Positions 45,459 through 56,600 of a stretch of 64,000 nucleotides of DNA are shown here, piece by piece (positions within the stretch are counted from its first letter, which is position 1; the number at the start of each line of letters is the position of its first letter). The DNA comes from Cricetomys ansorgei (taxonomy: Eukaryota; Chordata; Mammalia; Rodentia; Nesomyidae): NCBI GenBank assembly GCA_026225945.1, contig JAMJFZ010001133.1, positions 3,306,501 through 3,370,500 of the forward strand, given 5' to 3'. A program made the translations under genes and the position numbers. The notes beneath the pieces were generated by a model that saw only the letters and a list, made by a program, of their open reading frames with translations, ran no database searches and was not told the DNA's origin.

Positions 45459-45994
45459 ATATATGTTTACAGCCTGGGGTGTAGCGATTACATAGTTTAG
45501 TTAAAATATGAGTACACACAGTCTGTGAAGCACCTCATCTGTTCCCCTCATGCCCAGATCTAGATGCTGATGCAGAACTGCCCGCTCTGCTTGGCTCTCT
45601 ACCTGCTACAGAGGGAGATGTTAGCAAATGACTCCATGGAGAGGAGAAATCAGAGACCAGAATACAACCAAGAAATGGCCCGTGTTCCCCACACTTCATC
45701 TTCTTGGCATGTCTGTGATGCTGTCTGCAGATCCTTGCCTTTTCTGTTTTTAGCATCTGCAGCGTCACCCTAGATGGTCAGCAAGGGTTCAGGGTCTCAC
45801 ACTGTCTCCAGATGAAACAGCGGATTGTTTGCTTCTGCCACAGAGGCCTGTAACGTCCCACTCCTGGGGCCTGGGCCTTGAACATCTAGAGAAATCTGCC
45901 CAAATGTCAAGAATCTTTGTAAGAGAATTTCTGAATAGATGTCTTTGCTTTTTACTTTCACTGAATTTCGTCTGTGCATTTTGAAAATGCATTC
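45459..45994. other. Unassigned sequence
   Basis: Frames on both strands at 45535-45992 have no recognisable domain. No repeat recognised. Confidence 0.4.
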
Positions 45995-46105
45995 GCAGCC
46001 TGGTGTTATTAATCCCTCACCTCTCCTGTGAGGACAGGAGTGAGCTGTTTATCTCCATTTTACAGATGCGCAGACTGAGTGACAGGTGGTGCCCAGGGCA
46101 GCTTT
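45995..46105 (+). repeat. MIR SINE fragment
   Basis: 'ttatctccattttacagatg' followed by 'cgcagactgagtgacaggtg' is the MIR core, preceded by 'ttaatccctcacctctcctg'. Confidence 0.7.
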
Positions 46106-47443
46106 TAGGCGTCTGGCTTGCGGCATCTAATCATGAGCATGGCTCCTCTCCTGCCCTCCTGCACGATGTTATTTTCAATTTGCTTTCTCATCTGGAGAGG
46201 GCATTTTCATCTTTTATGATAGTTTCGAGTTTCATTTACACCATCAGACCTCTAAATTCTTTTTGTTCTGTTGAAAGCCTGGTCAGGGTGACATCTGTCT
46301 CCTTTTCTGGGTGGGGTGTAACTTAATAGATAGGAATTGCTGGTTCCAAAGGGAATGGTTTTCTTTGCTTTTAACCCTCCTTAGTTCAGCCTATGCTGAA
46401 GACTTAGAATTAGATTAAAATGACTGATAATATCTTTGATAGCACCATTTAAAATTATAATACCACACCCAGCTCATTTTACTGGCTAGTGCTGCTTTCA
46501 AATACATAAGCATAGATTAACCCTTGCTAGAAGCCCAGTTGGAAATCAGGAGCTGAGCTGCTTGCCCACTGAACTTTCCATTGCTACGGTTGACCTATGT
46601 TCAGGGAAACTAAAAATGAATCTCTTTTCCTCACGTGCGAAGTTACAGATCCTTAGTTTTACTAACTTGTCCTTCTTGCCCTTCGTGTTTCTGTTTTTGT
46701 CCACACCACAGACAAACCCACAGATTAAAAAAAAAAAAAAAAAGCCTAATTGCAGCTTAGCAGAAGCTATGTGCTGTGCATGTGAGTCAGTCATCAGAGA
46801 GGACCTTGCTGTCTCTTCTGTGCCTTGTTTGCACATGGTGCTGGACACATAAAGGAGAGAATGTACAGTTTGGTTTGGTTAAAGAAAGCCAGTGGCAACA
46901 AACTGGGGAACGAGAGCAATTCCTGAGATTTTATTCAGAGATCAAAATGGAGAGCCATGTAGACTTCATTAACAGACTGAAGGATAGTCACAAGGTGCAA
47001 CAGGTCGGGGCAGGGAGCTCTCAGTTTGAATGTGATGTCTGGAGTACCTTCCTAAGAGGAAATACTCATCTAGGTACTTAAGCAAAGGCATGGGGCCAAC
47101 CAGGAAAAGCCCAGCTCTCACTGATTCGTTTAATTAATCAACAAATAGAGTCACAGTTTTGCTAGGTTCAGAGCTAGGAGTTGAGGCTTAGTTTAGTCTC
47201 AGCATCTGTCCTTAAACTCATTTCAAACAGGGATGCAGATGTGAACTCAAGTGGTACCAGGATCTGCCAGGAGCATCTCTGCATTCCAGCTTCATCTGTT
47301 ACATTGTCTGTTGTTCTTTAGATCCACAGTGGGTGGCTCTTGCTGCTACTAGTCACTGTTTCAACTGTTCAAGTAAGTGTGGACAACTATTCTTTGGTTT
47401 AATATAAATATCTGCAAGAATTTTCAAAGCATGCAGAGAGAAT
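46106..47443. other. Unassigned sequence
   Basis: About 1.3 kb with an A18 run at about 46726-46743. Overlapping frames of about 100 codons on both strands at 46546-46852 share the A run and have no domain. Confidence 0.4.
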
Positions 47444-47570
47444 GGCTGGAAGTAGTGGTGCATAGCTTTGATCCCAGCACTCTGGAAGCAGAGGCAGGTG
47501 TTTGAGTTCTAGACCAGTCTGTTCTACATAGTGAGTTCCAGGACAGCTAAAGCTACATAGTGAGACTCTG
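47444..47570 (+). mobile_element. B1 SINE, 5' part (split by LTR)
   Basis: 'ggctggaagtagtggtgcat', 'gatcccagcactctggaagc', 'gttctacatagtgagttcca' and 'ctacatagtgagactctg'. The B1 stops abruptly and its end reappears at 47902 beyond an LTR. Confidence 0.9.
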
Positions 47571-47571
47571 T

Positions 47572-47901
47572 TGTGGAAGTTTATTTTGGTTATATATAAA
47601 ATAATTGTTTTGTGCACTGTTTGGAAAAGCACTGCTTAAGCCTTTGCACTTTGTATTGTCTGCAGGTGTTGGATTTAAGTGAGGGATGCTTGATTGCTCA
47701 TGATTTGCACCTACTATAAGTAGAACACCTGAGGAGTTCTGTATCAATAAAAACACCTGAGCTCAGATTCCCGGGCTTCCACTGTGGTGCTGGCCAGGAG
47801 AGTGATTCCCTCTGCTGAGGTCTGACAGAGTTTGTACCTATGAATATGCCTCTGTGTCTTCCTTGGTGAGCCTAGGTGCACACAGTAGGTGCACTACTAC
47901 A
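47572..47901 (+). mobile_element. Solo LTR of an endogenous retrovirus, inserted in a B1
   Basis: A 330-bp block with TG at its start ('tgtggaagtttattttggtt') and CA at its end ('ggtgcactactaca'), a TATA-like 'tataag' near 47715 and AATAAA at 47746-47751. The flanks 'agactctg' (47563-47570) and 'agatcctg' (47902-47909) are both the B1 'agaccctg' word, as expected of a target duplication that has since diverged. There is no internal region. The 5' end resembles LTRs that I associate with cricetid rodents; the family is not confirmed. Confidence 0.75.
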
Positions 47902-47940
47902 AGATCCTGCTTCAAACAAAACAAAACAAAACAAAAAGAA
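47902..47940 (+). mobile_element. B1 SINE, 3' end after the LTR
   Basis: 'agatcctgcttcaaac' followed by (AAAAC)n is the B1 terminal 'agaccctgtctcaaa' and tail, displaced by the 330-bp LTR. Confidence 0.85.
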
Positions 47941-48081
47941 ACCTGAAAAACTCACAAAGAAATAATAATACCATATCGAAAAGGAGTGATCAGTTTTGTA
48001 ATTTGAAGTTCAAGGTGATTTTACAGAGAACACAAAGTATTTGTATGTTAGTTTTAATTAGTTAATTAATTAATCAACCAA

Positions 48082-48190
48082 ATTTGAGACAATACTATGT
48101 AGTCCTGACTGGCCTTGAACTCCTGATTTTCTTCCTCTACTTCCCAAGAACTGAGATTGTAGACAGGTATGTGCCACCATGCCAGGCTAT
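48082..48190 (-). mobile_element. Old B1-like SINE (reverse)
   Basis: 'gacaatactatgtagtcctg', 'actggccttgaactcctgat' and 'ggtatgtgccaccatgccag' are a decayed B1-like monomer in reverse. Confidence 0.75.
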
Positions 48191-48635
48191 TCTTTTTCAC
48201 TCTCATTTGCAAGCACCAATGATGAAAAGCCCTGGTAGCCTCTCTCTGTGTGTCTTGTTAACCTCAGGCAACTGAGGCCCTGGGGGCCAAATGACATGCC
48301 CAAGATTGCCCATCCAATTAGTGCACCACCTATAGTTCTGTGCATTGCTGAAGTTCCTGCTTCTGACATTTTCACATGGGGATTTCAGGTTATCAGGCAG
48401 ATGAGGAGCAGGAGGAGGGGATCATAGGTACTGGGAACAGCACCTGGCCATGAAAGAGGCATTCTAGAGCATGGGATATTGGGGAGATAATAAGAGAGAT
48501 CAAGGGCTCTGTTGTGAGCATGGCTATCTGGGAGTCTTTGTCATTAATAAAGGGACTTTAGTGTCTCTTCCAGTATTGCAGTTTTATAATAGCTAAGAAA
48601 TTATCACTCACCTGAGGGGTCTTACTACATCTTCC
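48191..48635. other. Unassigned sequence
   Basis: No gene or repeat recognised. Confidence 0.4.
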
Positions 48636-48984
48636 ATTCATTTGCCAAATATTATTGTACACCTGCTTTTAGCCAGGTGTTACCCCAGGTGCTGGTGTTG
48701 AGGTAGGCAGCATAGAAGAAGTGCCCACACTGAAGCTTCCATGCAGAGGAAAACAAATGCTGAACAAACAGTGCTAGGCAGTGATCCTTAGTACCTTCAG
48801 GCAAAAGTCATAGTTAGAAGGCTGAAAAGAATGGCGTGGGTTACATGGGAAGGAAGGCCAGGGAAGGCCTTTGCTAGGAGTTAATATCCAAACAATAGTG
48901 TGTGGTAGAAGGACTCAGACTTGTGCAAGAAGCCACAGAATGAGGCAGTGTGCGGCAGATACTCTGAGAAGAACTCAGAACTGC
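48636..48984 (-). repeat. Ancient interspersed repeat (L2-like, reverse)
   Basis: 'tcatttgccaaatattattg', 'tacacctgcttttagccagg', then 'aggccagggaaggcctttgc' and 'gaagccacagaatgaggcag' follow a very common old mammalian repeat (caacaaatatttattgagc to gggaaggcctctctgagg). Family not resolved. Confidence 0.5.
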
Positions 48985-49115
48985 TCATGTGCCTGGCAGC
49001 ACTCACAATACTGTCCAGAATACCATCGGTGTCAGTCTTACAGATGAAGAAAAACTGAGGAAGAGATTGGCTTTTCTAATGATTCAAACTATCTTTACCT
49101 GGATCCATACCTGTG
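48985..49115 (+). repeat. MIR SINE fragment
   Basis: 'cagtcttacagatgaagaaa' followed by 'aactgaggaagagattggct' is the MIR core. The flanks are diverged. Confidence 0.6.
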
Positions 49116-50829
49116 CTTTGCCTGCCCTTAATGTTCAGACCCCAATCTTCTGAAATGAAGGTGGAAGAAATTTGGGTAAGATTTTGAAATGGGGTGATTA
49201 GAAAATTGAATGGGAATCAAAACCAAAATAGAAGCAAGCAGATGAGAATATGCAACGTTTGCCTGAGAGGAAGTTGCTTGTGTCTGGTGCCCTTGTAACT
49301 GTTCTGACAGGAGTGAAGACAAACATTTGTGCCCCTCCCTTTGACTATCAGACTACTGAAACAATGATCTCCAAGACACTGGCATTTTCACAGGAGTCTC
49401 TAGTGCCAGCCAGAAAAGGAAGAGATTTCACACAGCTCTGACCAGACCAGCTGGAAAGACTGGAACACAGACAATTCTGGTTCAATTCCAGGAAGGACAG
49501 CACCTTCACCAGGACTGCTTAGACAAGCACACTTGCCCTCTGCTTAAACCTGAACCTCATGTCAGGAGCTCCAGGTAGACTGGGGGCTTAGGGTATCTCT
49601 ATTCTTCCCAATGCAGCTCTTTGAATACATCTCCTTCCTTTGCCTTTACTACTACTTATCTCTTTAACTGACCTGTTGAGGACAGATGGGGGTGAGGCTA
49701 GGTCAGCCAGGGCCCAGGCTCCAACCATAGCTACTGTGGTAACCATAGCTATCCAAAAGAAGAGGTACAATCAGGAATGGGACCATTCTGTCCAAGATCT
49801 GCAGAGTTCTGCATAGGTGGCATTTGGTAGTGAATGGGAAGGCTCTGAAGGTGTTTTGCAAGAGGGAGCAGCTTATCAAGAATCTAGAAAACTTTTAGGG
49901 CTTTCTGAGTTCTTAGAGTCTCTGGTGGCTTTGTTAGTCTCAACAGACTATGTGGCTTTGTTAGACTCAACAGACTTACTCACTCTGAGTGGGTCTAGCT
50001 TTGACCTGATTCACAGCCATGTCAGAGAAAAGGACTTGGGCATTGCTTTGCATGCAACTTTGGCTGTGTCAGGTCTCCACTGATTCCTTGAGAAAAGGTG
50101 TCACAGGTGTCACAGGTGTCACAGTTCAGGATGGATGCAGTGTTTTGGAAGAATTCCATCTGGTGAAACCAACCCCCAACAAATTGACAAGATGCTGACT
50201 GGATGAGGGGGTGGGGGCTAGAAAGGTTGGCATTACAGCAAGCAGCCAGGGCGATGCTATTCACAAGAGAAGAAAGAGCACAACTAAATTCACCTTTGCT
50301 CTCTGTTGGAGAGCAGATTACATTCTTCACAGCAAAGTGATGGCTGCAGCCACCCACAGAGGAGGGAAAATAGTCCAGGAAGGCTCTTTAAGGAGGAACT
50401 CAATGGTGTCATGAGAAACCTATACATTCCACCATGAAGCTGCTCAGGGTCAGACTCCTAGAGTGACTTCAGGCATTCTTCTTGTGGCCTTTTGTGTAAT
50501 CTGCCCTTTCTGTGCTTTCTGTCTGTATTTCCCCTCTTGTGCATTATAGATCCGAGTCCCTATGTATCAAGTTGCTGTATGCCAAAGGCTACTGTCAAAA
50601 TGTGTTTGAAACTCATCCTTCAGTTCTATTTTTTTCCTGCTCAGCAGCATTGTTTTACAATAAATTCCAAATATAAGAGTTCAATCTATGAATGGGCATT
50701 GGAGAGAAATTTACCACCTTTGGAAACTGAAAATTTAAGTGCATTTTCAGGAAAGCAGTCGAGAAATTCTAAATGTATTTATTACCCAGGGGATGTTAAA
50801 TGTACCTTACTTCTCTTGGAATCCATCTA
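49116..50829. other. Unassigned sequence with small tandem duplications
   Basis: No gene recognised. Holds a 27-bp-period duplication at about 49924-49977 and three exact copies of 'gtgtcacag' at 50098-50124. The 88-codon frame at 49817-50083 includes the 27-bp duplication as a nine-residue repeat but has no known domain. Confidence 0.4.
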
Positions 50830-50993
50830 TCTTCCTTTCCTTCCTTTCTTTCCTTTCCCCCTTCCCTCCCCTTCTCTCCCCTTCCCTCCTCTTCTCTCCC
50901 CTCCTCTCCCTCTCTTTCTTTCCCTTTCCTTTTCACCCCACTTCCCCTCTTTCCCTTCACTCCCTTTCCCTTCTCATCCATCTTTCTAGCACC
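50830..50993 (+). repeat. Long polypyrimidine tract
   Basis: 105 uninterrupted C/T residues at 50830-50934, then nearly pure C/T to 50993. The frames over it (Pro/Leu/Ser/Phe-rich on plus, Lys/Glu/Gly-rich on minus) are low-complexity artefacts. Confidence 0.95.
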
Positions 50994-51915
50994 TCACTAA
51001 AAACAGGAAGATAAAGATCTCTAATAAGAGGTTTAGGGCTTTTGAAAGGGTGAAGAGCCGGTGTCTGCTCTGACTAGCAAGGGGACAAAATTGGTCTCCA
51101 TTCCTCTGATGTTGCCTACGTTTTATGAAGTAAGTTGTCCTCTCATTAATCTGTTCACACTTGGTTTTCCTTAGGTGCACCCTCAAACACCCTTTAAAAC
51201 AAGTGTTAGATAACAGGTTCTATAAAGTCTACTTTGATCAGACTTGACTTAAAGGACCATCATCTATTAAACAGAACAAAATGTGTTGGAAAAAATGTAA
51301 AAGAGGTCATAATTTCTTTATTAGGAGCTAGAAGTCTATGTAGACACAGGACTGACAAGCTAGATCTGAAATGATAGCTTCAAATGAGAGGGAGTTTTAG
51401 GCCTGTCTAGCCCTGGAGACCATCTGTGTCTGTTTCAGTCTTTGCTCAGAAATGTAATGTGATAAAGTCTGAGCTCTTCCTCCTCATGCTTCCTGCTGGT
51501 GAGAATACCTTGTAGGACACTGCATGCTGTTTGATCTGGGGAAGCAATGTTGTCCTCCTTGAAGAGTCACTCTTGTAGCTCACTTGGCTCACAATACACG
51601 CTCCTTTACAGATTCCTTAGTTCTCTTGTGAATAGACAGAACTGGAAAATATGGTATTAAGTTGAATTAATCAGGTTCAGAATGGTAATTACCACATGCT
51701 CTCTCCCATTTGTGTATCCTAGCTTCTTATTGTTGTATGGTAAAGAACATGAAACCATAAAGAGGTCAACGAGGGAGGACAAATAGGTCTTAAGGTGGTA
51801 GGGAGGACAGTAGAACATACAGGACCTGAAAGCAGCAATGGTATCCGGTGGATCAGAAAGTTATAATCAGAGAGGGGGTCATGGAGCTAGGGAGATGTGA
51901 CCATAGCTGTGTATA
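50994..51915. other. Unassigned sequence
   Basis: No gene or mobile element recognised. Confidence 0.4.
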
Positions 51916-51948
51916 ATATATATATATATATATGTATAATACACACAA

Positions 51949-51980
<32 letters not shown>
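51916..51980 (+). repeat. Compound (TA)n-(AC)n-(AT)n microsatellite
   Basis: (TA)9 at 51916-51933, then AC-rich 51941-51973 with one AAAC break, then a short AT run. It may have grown from the tail of the neighbouring reverse B1. Confidence 0.95.
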
Positions 51981-51981
<1 letters not shown>

Positions 51982-51998
51982 AATAAAGATATTGCTGT

Positions 51999-52152
51999 TG
52001 CTGTTTTGTTTTCAAGACAGGGCTTCTCTGCTGTAACTCTGCCTGCCGTGGAACTAACTCTGTAGGCGAGGCTGGTCTCGGACTCCCAGAGATCCATCTA
52101 CTTCTGCCTCCTGAATGCTGGGATTAAAAGCGTGTGCTACCGCTGCCTGGCT
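51999..52152 (-). mobile_element. B1 SINE (reverse)
   Basis: 'caagacagggcttctctgct', 'gtggaactaactctgtaggc', 'gaggctggtctcggactccc', 'tcctgaatgctgggattaaa' and 'gcgtgtgctaccgctgcctg'. Near full length. Confidence 0.95.
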
Positions 52153-53254
52153 GATCTTCTATATTTTTAGGTTAATTTATTCATACTTTTTCCAGAACTG
52201 AAAGGCAAAAAGCTTCCATCAGGCCATGATTCTGTTCTACCTGTCAGTATTATCGTTAAAGTTATTTCTTGACTTGTACTGACCAGAAGTCTTCATTTTA
52301 TAGTGTAAACATTCTATCACCTTTCTGTATTTTTCTTTGAGGTCAGCAAGCCAGCCAAAATCAATACTAATGCTGAGCCATTGACATACTACAAGTCACT
52401 TCCTTCCATGCCCTGCTGCTGTCACTCAGTAGTTGCCGTTGGCTTCCAGCGTCCGTCCGGGTCATTATCCACTTCAGCAGCCCGTTTCTTGTGGTTCAGA
52501 GTGTGCCTTCTCAAAGTGTCTTTCTCTCACAGGAGAGTAAGTTCCTATTAAAAAGACTCATGTCTATAACCAAAGATCCTTTAAAAACTACATGTAAGTG
52601 CCTTCAATAAAGCAGTGGCCACGGAATAGAATTTCACCTCTCAAGAGGAAACAAAATAAAAGAAAACAAAAAAGCAAACAAGAAATCCCTCCAAATGCAT
52701 AACACTCTCACTTGTACCTTCACAGGAGCGTGACACTGTGCAGATTTAAATCTAGCCAAACTTCTGATGTGCCTTTGTCACTGGGGACCCCAGGGAAGCT
52801 GGTTAAACATTTATTTGCTTTTATCCTGGAAATCCCCATGGGTACTAGTGAATTTCCTAGATGGCTGTAATGTGTCAATGTAGAAACAATGCAACTGAGA
52901 GCTTGTAAAGGGGAGTTTAATGCTTACTGCCAGAGAGCAAGAAAGAAGATCCACTTTCCTTACTTAGAAAAGGTATTTCACAGATACTTATTAAATACCA
53001 TAAGGCCTAAGATCCTAGGAAAGCCAACTCTCAGTTTAGACACAGAAATCTTAAGATAGCAGTTCTGAAGTTGAGTCAAGAGGTCAATTAGTTCTCTTGT
53101 AGGGGATAATTGATAAGGAAACTTTGATGTTACTTCTTCCTATTTCTTTAAATGCTTCTAGAGAATTAAGGAGTAAACAACTCCAGAATTTCCAGGGGCT
53201 TAGTGTCGGTGATGCTACTGTGGATTCTCAACATTAGCCATTGCATTTGTCAGT
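52153..53254. other. Unassigned sequence
   Basis: About 1.1 kb, no gene or mobile element recognised. Confidence 0.4.
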
Positions 53255-53625
53255 GTCTTATCACTGTGAGAAAATACCCAAGACAATTGCTCTATAAGGA
53301 ATGAAGTTTCAGTTTGGCTCACTGTTTCAGAGGTTGCATTTCCTGATTAGTTGGTCCTGTAGTTTTGGACCGGGTATCACGGTGGGAAGTGTGGAGAGAG
53401 CACTACTTACTTCCTTGTCACGTTTCTTGCCTTTCTCTCTCTTTCCTTTCTGACTGCTGTGGAGAAACAGTCAGGGTCTCAATGTCTCTTTCAAAGGCAC
53501 CCCCTGTGACCTATGACCTCTCACTAAGCACCAACTTTTAAAGGTTCCACTACCTCCCAATAGAGCCAAAGCCTTTGGGAGAATTGAACATTGAGGCCAT
53601 GATGGGAATACATCCTGTTCTTTGG
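53255..53625 (-). mobile_element. LTR- or L1M-like old rodent repeat (reverse)
   Basis: 'gtcttatcactgtgagaaaa', 'ggctcactgtttcagaggtt', 'ccgggtatcacggtgggaag', 'aaaggttccactacctccca' and 'aacattgaggccatgatggg' follow a widespread repeat family read in reverse. Family name not resolved. Confidence 0.55.
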
Positions 53626-56600
53626 ATTTCACAATTTTTTAAATTCAGCTCATCACTTGTAATTTTCTTTTCTGAGTGTGGCTTAGAAGGTATGCAATCT
53701 GGCATACTCAATTTGCTATAAAGAATAGTGCCCACTGTGCAGAATTATATCACAGGCACTTTAGGCTGACTTCATCAAAATCAAATGGTTGGATGACTAA
53801 CATTCTCTGTATTTAGAGAAATCACAATGGATGATAAAGGATGGCTTAAATAATTTAGCTGTAGATAATTTTGGATGATGGGTATGCTATCTGCAAAGTC
53901 AAATTCTTAAGTTTATTCTGACGGGAAAGGGGAAGTCACATGAATCACAGAGTTGGTGAATTAGAAGTCAAAAGTAAAACAAGTAACTGAGGACCAGCGG
54001 GGACTGAGGGACCAGTGGAGAGCCAAGAGAAGAGAGGAAGTATTCCCTTAGACACGGGCTAGGTTAAGGTCTGTCTGTGGTTTTAAAGAAAGCCAAATTC
54101 CCATACTCTCTGAAGACGTCTGGTGGGAAGACCTTTTGAGTAGTCTTCTACCTTGTTTCCATTTCAGTTTGGCAGGGATTTTATGGAAGGAATGAAAGCA
54201 TTCTTCATAGACAGCAGGAACAGAGTCCTAAAGCTTTCATGGCCGGATATCCTCCTGGCAACAGATCATCTGGCTTCAGGTCTGCATTTTGTCCTGAGGG
54301 AGATTGCTGCTTTAGAATGAAACAAGATTCTGAGGGAATGATGTCCTTAAATGAGTGCAAGTCTCTTGTCCTTCTACTGGTCAACGTTTTCAGACAAAAC
54401 CATACAGAGATACTCAGCTGCAATGATGCTTTTTCCCTTCTTACAATTAAGCAAAACCTGAAAGAAAATTTGTTACATAAAGTATTCCCTGGATGCTCTC
54501 TAGGTGTAAGTGATAAGTTCTGCATATGCAACCAACCAGGGCAGGTACAGCTGTTTTTGTAAATCCCCTAACATAAATGGGGAAACAGATATGAACAGGT
54601 ACTGAGAACAGCATAACAAAAGTCACCACAAGGGAATTAGCTGTACAGATCCATGGGATCAGGGGAGGAAAGCCACCACTCTATTCAGACTTGGAGTTGT
54701 AGAAGGCTTCTTGCAGGAGGCGGCACAGATGAAATATGAGAATAACGTGGAGGTGGCGCCGGGAAAGAACACGTTCAAAGCTTGGGAATTTGTGGAACAG
54801 AAATACTGTGTGGCTCAGTAGGACTGAGGGACAGGTGAGATGGTTCCGGTGTCAATGGCTGAGGAAAGGGCCTCTGCAGCGGTGAGCAGCACTCATACAT
54901 CTAATTGATAATTGTTAGAGAGGGCTGAGAGGCTGGATTTTATCCCCACGCAACAGGTGGATAGTGGAAGGGATATCGATCGCATGTCATTAGGCTTATT
55001 TTAGAAACATGAGTCAGCCTCATTAAGCAGCACGCAGCAAAACTCCAAGTTCTCAGCGGACAAGGACGTGGTGCAGGCTTCATTATTAGTGGAAATGTAT
55101 TAATATTTCTCAGCCTCCCACCCACCTTGTATTTACTCACAATCCTAAAACTGGGCCCATATTTATATTGTCTGTGTTTATGTATATTCAGTATACAATG
55201 CACATAACACAGTAGGTATAATAGCTATACTTATTTCTAGAAACGTTCAGGATGTTTTGATTTAATATAGTAAGCATCTTCATGGTTTCACTTAGGTTTC
55301 ACTTAGGAAAAGGAAGTGACAAGACATGCTGCAGGGGTGAGACAGCATAAAGGCCAGAAGGAACTAGGGACTGCGACTCTGGTTCAGGTAGCTAAGGAGA
55401 ACTCCCTATGTGAACTTGAATCAAAGAAAAGCCGCTTTGCACAATTAGCCCGGTCATGGCACTTTCCTGGCTGTCAGTGGCTTGAGGGAACGGAGGAGTA
55501 CTTTTCCTGAACTTCCACACCCACATGTCCCCATCGAGTTGGTCCCGCTAGAACAAAGAGTTGTAAAGTGGCCTCTGCACCCAGTGGGTGAGAATCCCTG
55601 GCGAAGCTGGGTAGGGATGGAGCCGTGCTGTTACCGCAGCGGCCTCTAGATGGCACTGCTGCTCTTTCAGACTACAGCTCTCGGGGCCCCTTTCTTTTTC
55701 CTTTTAAATCTCTCACTCTCCCAGATAGTTGTTCTCAGCTGTGTGAGGATTTAAACAAGGCTTTGATGCTGTAGGATGTTGGTGTTCACAAGTCAGGTCT
55801 ATGCTTTTCTTTTCTCTAAAAAGATAATATAGTGCTTTTTCAAAGTCAATTAACACTCGGGGCAAATGAAATGGGGAGAGCAAAGGTCACTGTCTAAAGG
55901 GTCGCCTTGAGGCAGGTAGGTATTATTCAAGTGCCATCCAGGAATTGCAAATCACCCGGCAAAGAAAGGAAATAATAATTAGTTCATTTTGTTTCCTGAT
56001 AACTCCCAGTAAGATGGCTTAATATGGCTTTTCTGTTGTATTTCCTAGTGGTGTCTATGACATGCTGTGCTCAGAGCTGGCTGCTAATTCTGTTTCTTGC
56101 AGTTGGGATGCTATGGAGACAAATTGTGCATCGGGAAAAAGGTTGATTTAAAGAATCAGTAAAATATCTGGATTTCAACATTGCCGGGTACGTTTTATAA
56201 AAGAATTGTTGAGACTCATGGCATACAGGATAGACAGAATGATAAAAACCACCAGCGTCTTCTGTCACACAGGTCAAACCCAGCTACCAGACATGCTAAT
56301 GGAGCCAAAGCTGGGGGCCCAGAACACAGAGATTCAGGAGTTGGACCTCCTTCCCAGCCTGGGCTCTGAAGCTCTTTGAAGCCACTGCTTGGGAGTGAAA
56401 AGGTGATAGGTGAATGCCTTAGAATGTAGCAGCACAAGGTTTTAATAACTTTCTTGAATTCCATTTAGAAAACAAGCCTGGACACATATAGACACACAAA
56501 AACAATAAGCAGATATTAAAAAAATAAGCAAAAACATTGCAAATGAGATTATTAACAAATTGACTTTTAGATTTACTTCTGGCAAAGTGCCAGACTGGCC

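Noticed and set aside
46700..46760. A18 run as the tail of a processed pseudogene
   Set aside because: The upstream sequence is not recognisable as any mRNA, and no target duplication was found around it.
50492..50989. 165-codon frame rich in Pro, Phe, Leu and Ser
   Set aside because: More than a third of it is the translated polypyrimidine tract; the rest has no recognisable domain.
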